From positions 1 through 8,220 of the forward strand of contig CANHAW010000075.1 in the NCBI GenBank assembly GCA_947458675.1: a stretch of 8,220 nt of DNA, in the 5' to 3' direction. The translations under genes and the position numbers were made by a program. This document shows, piece by piece, positions 5,258 to 8,220 of the stretch. The stretch's first letter is position 1, and every line of letters starts with the position of its first letter. Source of the DNA: Beijerinckiaceae bacterium. GTDB taxonomy: Bacteria; Pseudomonadota; Alphaproteobacteria; Rhizobiales; Beijerinckiaceae. The notes beneath the pieces were generated by a model. The model searched no databases. It saw only the letters and a list, made by a program, of their open reading frames with translations, and was not told where the DNA came from.

Positions 5258-6901
5258 ATGAAGTTTGAGTCTTTTTTAGCTCCGCGCTTTGTTCCGTTCT
5301 GGATCGTCATTTGTGGAGCTTTTGCATTCCTTGCTGGCCTGAGCCTCAATCCCTCATCCTATCTTTTGATGGCTGGCGCAGGCATTTTCTCGTTTCTGGC
5401 GATCATCGGCATCCATGATCTCGTGCAGACACGCCACGCGGTTTTACGCAATTATCCGATTGCAGCTCATATCCGCTTTCTCCTTGAATCAATCCGCCCC
5501 GAAATGCGGCAATATTTTTTCGAGGACGAAAAACATGGCATGCCGTTCAGCCGCGACAAGCGCGCCATTGTTTACCAGCGTGCGAAATTACAATTGGACA
5601 AGCGCCCTTTCGGGACGGTGTATGACGTCTACGGAGATGGCTTTGAATGGCTTAATCATTCGATAGCTCCGAAATCCGTCTCGCAACAGGCGTTTCGAAT
5701 CTCGATTGGCGGGCCTGATTGTGCCAAGCCCTATTCTTCTTCCATCTTCAATATTTCTGCGATGAGTTTCGGCTCGCTCAGCGCCAATGCCATTCGGGCT
5801 CTGAATGTTGGCGCTCAGAAAGGCGGCTTTGCCCATGATACGGGCGAGGGAGGTTTCAGTCCGTATCACAGGGAAGGTGGCGGCGATATTATCTGGGAAT
5901 TGGGATCGGGATATTTCGGTGCCCGTCATCCGGATGGTTCTTTTTCTCCCGAAAGATTTGCCGCAACAGCTGCAAACGAGCAGATCCGTATGATCGAGCT
6001 GAAGCTCAGTCAGGGCGCAAAGCCCGGACATGGCGGCGTGCTGCCTGCGGCAAAAGTCACGGAAGAAATCGCACAGACGCGCGGCGTGCCTATTGGCGTC
6101 GATTGCATTTCACCGGCGCGTCATCCGGCTTTTTCCACGCCAACAGAAATGATGCAATTCATCGGCCTGCTGCGCCAATTGTCTTCCGGAAAGCCGGTCG
6201 GCTTTAAATTATGTATCGGCCACGAATGGGAGTTTCTGGCCATTTGCAAGGCGATGCAGAAGACCGGCATTTATCCCGATTTCATCGTTGTCGATGGCGC
6301 CGAGGGCGGCACTGGCGCTGCACCTTTGGAATTTCTCGATCATCTGGGAAAGCCTATGCGCGAGGGACTTTCTTTCGTCCATAATGCGCTGATCGGCATA
6401 GGCGCACGCGATCGCATTCGCATTGGTGCAAGCGGCAAGATTGCGACAGCTTTCGATATTGCGCGCGCAATGGCGCTGGGTGCCGATTGGTGCAATTCCG
6501 CACGCGGTTTCATGTTTGCGCTTGGCTGTATCCAGTCGCAATCCTGCCATACCGATATGTGTCCGACCGGCGTTGCGACACAAGATCCCATGCGCGCCCG
6601 CGCCCTTGTCGTCCCCGACAAGGCGACACGCGTCGCCAATTTCCATCGCTCAACAATCGCGGCTTTGGCCGAATTGACGGCGGCTGCCGGTCTCGATCAT
6701 CCGTCCGGTTTTCAGAAAGAATTTTTCTCACGGCGGATCTCGCCAAGCGAAGTGGTCACATTCGCCGCGCTCTATCCGGAAATGGAGAATGGTGCTCTGT
6801 TGCGTGGAACGGCAGATGAGGCCTTCATGCGCGCATGGAATCTCGCCGATGCCGACAGTTTTCAGCCTGCAAAGCAAATGTCGCCGGCAAGTCTGACGTG
6901 A
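5258..6901 (+). CDS. Membrane-anchored FMN-binding glutamate synthase family protein
   Basis: 547 residues from the preferred ATG. Two hydrophobic segments at about residues 10-50 (around 'WIVICGAFAFLAGL' and 'LMAGAGIFSFLAIIGI') anchor a large cytosolic domain related to the central FMN/synthase domain of GltB. Visible GltS marks are MSFGSLS, the TGEGG motif, GAKPGHGG (253-260), ISPARHP, EGGTGAAPLE (349-358) and a C-x5-C-x4-C set (C424, C430, C435) that binds a 3Fe-4S cluster in glutamate synthases. The N-terminal glutaminase domain and the C-terminal GxGxG beta-helix domain are absent, so it cannot hydrolyse glutamine itself. These stand-alone proteins are widespread in Proteobacteria, and I know of no established reaction for the membrane-anchored form. 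It follows dprE2 by 63 nt on the same strand and could be read through from the cassette, but no chemical link is evident. It ends 13 nt from the convergent panD. Confidence 0.9.
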   Translation: MKFESFLAPRFVPFWIVICGAFAFLAGLSLNPSSYLLMAGAGIFSFLAIIGIHDLVQTRHAVLRNYPIAAHIRFLLESIRPEMRQYFFEDEKHGMPFSRDKRAIVYQRAKLQLDKRPFGTVYDVYGDGFEWLNHSIAPKSVSQQAFRISIGGPDCAKPYSSSIFNISAMSFGSLSANAIRALNVGAQKGGFAHDTGEGGFSPYHREGGGDIIWELGSGYFGARHPDGSFSPERFAATAANEQIRMIELKLSQGAKPGHGGVLPAAKVTEEIAQTRGVPIGVDCISPARHPAFSTPTEMMQFIGLLRQLSSGKPVGFKLCIGHEWEFLAICKAMQKTGIYPDFIVVDGAEGGTGAAPLEFLDHLGKPMREGLSFVHNALIGIGARDRIRIGASGKIATAFDIARAMALGADWCNSARGFMFALGCIQSQSCHTDMCPTGVATQDPMRARALVVPDKATRVANFHRSTIAALAELTAAAGLDHPSGFQKEFFSRRISPSEVVTFAALYPEMENGALLRGTADEAFMRAWNLADADSFQPAKQMSPASLT

Positions 6902-6911
6902 GCTGCGTCAG
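6893..6911. terminator. Possible hairpin between convergent genes
   Basis: CTGACG at 6893-6898 pairs with CGTCAG at 6906-6911 around a 7-nt loop that contains the stop codon of the FMN/GltS-like gene. The hairpin lies in the 13-nt gap between two convergent genes, where a shared terminator would be expected. The stem is short and neither strand has a T-run after it, so it may be coincidental. Confidence 0.25.
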
Positions 6912-6914
6912 GGC

Positions 6915-7286
6915 CTAAGGCTCGATGATTGTCTTTTCCGTCTCGGTCAGAAAACGGACGAAGCGATTGCGGCCATCGACAAGCGCGGCCTTGGGCTGGA
7001 TCGGCTTGTCGGCCAGTTCGAAGCCCATGATGATCACTTGCTCGCCCTCTTTGATGAGGTGGGCAGCTGCACCATTCATGCAGATCGCCCCCGAGCCGCG
7101 CTCTCCCGCAATGACATAGGTCTCGAGCCGCGATCCGGATGTGTTGGAGACCACAAGCACGCGCTCGCCGGGCCACAGGCCGACGAGATCAATCAGGTCC
7201 GTGTCGATCGTGATGGAGCCGATATAGGCAAGGTTTGCCTCGGTCACGGTCGCATTGTGGATCTTGGAGCGGAGAAGCCAGCGCAT
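6915..7286 (-). CDS. panD: Aspartate 1-decarboxylase, pyruvoyl-dependent
   Basis: A 123-residue proenzyme, close to the 126 of E. coli PanD. It decarboxylates L-aspartate to beta-alanine for pantothenate and coenzyme A synthesis. The protein self-cleaves at G23-S24 (in IGSITID), turning the serine into the pyruvoyl group. All expected residues are present with a shift of one from E. coli: K8 (SKIH), R53, T56 and Y57 (SRLETYVI), and N71 in the NGAAAH loop that supports self-cleavage. The ERGSG turn is also conserved. The ATG at 7286 gives the usual short start (MRWLLRSKIH); upstream only a weak GGGG-type site is seen. It lies 61 nt after the MFS gene on the same strand and may share its transcript. 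No panB or panC is in view. Confidence 0.97.
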   Translation of the reverse strand: MRWLLRSKIHNATVTEANLAYIGSITIDTDLIDLVGLWPGERVLVVSNTSGSRLETYVIAGERGSGAICMNGAAAHLIKEGEQVIIMGFELADKPIQPKAALVDGRNRFVRFLTETEKTIIEP

Positions 7287-7347
7287 GGACGAGCCCCATA
7301 GACGGGTGCTCGGGCTTTGTCGAGGCCTCTTTTTGGCAGCTTCTAGC

Positions 7348-8220
7348 TCAGGCGGCAGGTGCGGCGCGCATGGTGGCGCGGTTCACCAGCATTGTGGCTA
7401 TGGCCAAAGCGCTGAAGCCGGCCGAGGCCCAGAAGACGAGTTCGGGGCGACCGAAATCCATGATCCAACCATAGAGTGTCGGGCCGATGATCTGGCCGCC
7501 GCTATAGCCCGTCGTGACAAAGCCAAAAAGCGTGCCGACGCTCACCCCGTCCATTGCCGCATGTCGCACCGAAACGTCACGGGATGCATTGACCAGACCG
7601 CGCAGAGCGCCCGCGGCGCCGAGCAGTCCAATGACCATCCAGAATGGCAGGCCGCCGGCTCCCGAAATGAGAACAAGAAGGCCCGCAAGGCCAAAACAGA
7701 GCGCCAGTGCCGTCTCATGGCTCTCGATGCGATCTGCCATCCAGCCGCCGGGCAGGACAGCCAGCATTTGCAGCGCCTGATAGGCGGTCAGGGCTACCGC
7801 CGTGACGGCCACCGACAGGCCATAAATATCCTTGAAGGCAACCACGGAGAAATGAACCATGCCGGAATTGGCAGCGGATGAGAAAACGTAAAAGGCAAAG
7901 AGCAGCAGAATGCGCGGTGAGGAGATGAGCTTGCGCCAGGAATCTGGCGTGCGCTCTTTCGTCTTGCCCTGGCCCGCGAGCAGGCCGCCCATGACAAGCA
8001 TGGCTACAGCCAGTGCCATGCCGAGGACGCCGGTGGCAATCAAGCCAGTCCGCCAGTCCGTCAAAGCAGCGAGAGCGACAATGATCGGGGGTGCTGCGAG
8101 AAAGCCGATATTGCCCGCCAGAGTATGAGCCGAGAGCGCGCGCCCTAAACGGCCGGATCCAATGCGTGCGTTGAGGATGGAATAATCGGCAGGGTGAAAT
8201 ACGCTCGATCCCACCCCAGC
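7348..8220 (-). CDS. MFS transporter, C-terminal two-thirds (5' end outside window)
   Basis: The frame is open from the right edge to a TGA at 7348-7350, giving 290 visible residues. They start inside the fourth or so membrane helix (GSSVFHPADYSILNARI), a pattern common in bacterial drug/solute MFS permeases with a 'G..FHP' helix. About eight helices follow. The central cytosolic loop is at visible residues of roughly 60-80 (KTKERTPDSWRKL), and the loop between helices 8 and 9 carries GGWMADR, the repeat of the MFS signature. The substrate cannot be read; members of this branch are often annotated as Fsr- or YfcJ-like efflux permeases, but I would leave it as MFS. A GTG at 8212-8214 could be mistaken for the start, yet it lies in mid-helix and the frame continues upstream. 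panD follows after 61 nt. Confidence 0.88.
   Translation of the reverse strand, partial: AGVGSSVFHPADYSILNARIGSGRLGRALSAHTLAGNIGFLAAPPIIVALAALTDWRTGLIATGVLGMALAVAMLVMGGLLAGQGKTKERTPDSWRKLISSPRILLLFAFYVFSSAANSGMVHFSVVAFKDIYGLSVAVTAVALTAYQALQMLAVLPGGWMADRIESHETALALCFGLAGLLVLISGAGGLPFWMVIGLLGAAGALRGLVNASRDVSVRHAAMDGVSVGTLFGFVTTGYSGGQIIGPTLYGWIMDFGRPELVFWASAGFSALAIATMLVNRATMRAAPAA

Noticed and set aside
7255..7881. 208-codon open frame on the + strand
   Set aside because: It is antisense to the panD start and the MFS gene, whose membrane helices and motifs are clear; the + strand translation is Arg/His/Gln-rich and unlike any family.

Overview
The window looks like part of a moderately GC-rich alphaproteobacterial chromosome, probably Hyphomicrobiales. 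This is inferred from the YbjN-type protein, the membrane-anchored FMN/glutamate-synthase-like protein and the general codon character. No marker gene in the window proves the taxon. There are eight protein-coding genes, two of them cut by the window edges, and no RNA gene, insertion sequence or CRISPR array.

Layout: (1) The left edge holds the 3' end of a YbjN-domain protein (+). (2) About 340 bases without a gene follow, containing a perfect 10-bp inverted repeat. (3) Four tightly packed + strand genes come next: a GT-C-like polytopic membrane glycosyltransferase, a UbiA-family polyprenyl-phosphate phosphoribosyltransferase (DPPR synthase type), a DprE1-like FAD oxidase and a DprE2-like short-chain reductase. 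Their junctions are 3 nt, a 4-nt overlap and a 1-nt overlap, so they almost certainly form one operon with coupled translation. (4) After about 63 nt, still on +, comes a membrane-anchored FMN/3Fe-4S protein related to the synthase domain of glutamate synthase. (5) Convergent to it, on the - strand, are panD (aspartate 1-decarboxylase) and, upstream of panD, an MFS transporter that runs off the right edge.

The centre of interest is the four-gene cassette. In mycobacteria the UbiA-type enzyme (Rv3806c) joins PRPP to decaprenyl phosphate, and DprE1/DprE2 then epimerise the 2' position of the ribose to give decaprenyl-phosphoryl-D-arabinofuranose (DPA), the donor for GT-C arabinosyltransferases. 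All three enzymes are recognisable here from conserved motifs spread over their whole length, and the cassette begins with a GT-C-like protein that could use the donor. I infer a self-contained system for making a lipid-linked D-arabinofuranose donor and transferring D-Araf to an unknown envelope, pilin or glycolipid acceptor. The phosphatase needed between the UbiA and DprE1 steps is not in the window.

The other genes (YbjN, FMN/GltS-like, panD, MFS) have no evident mechanistic link to the cassette.
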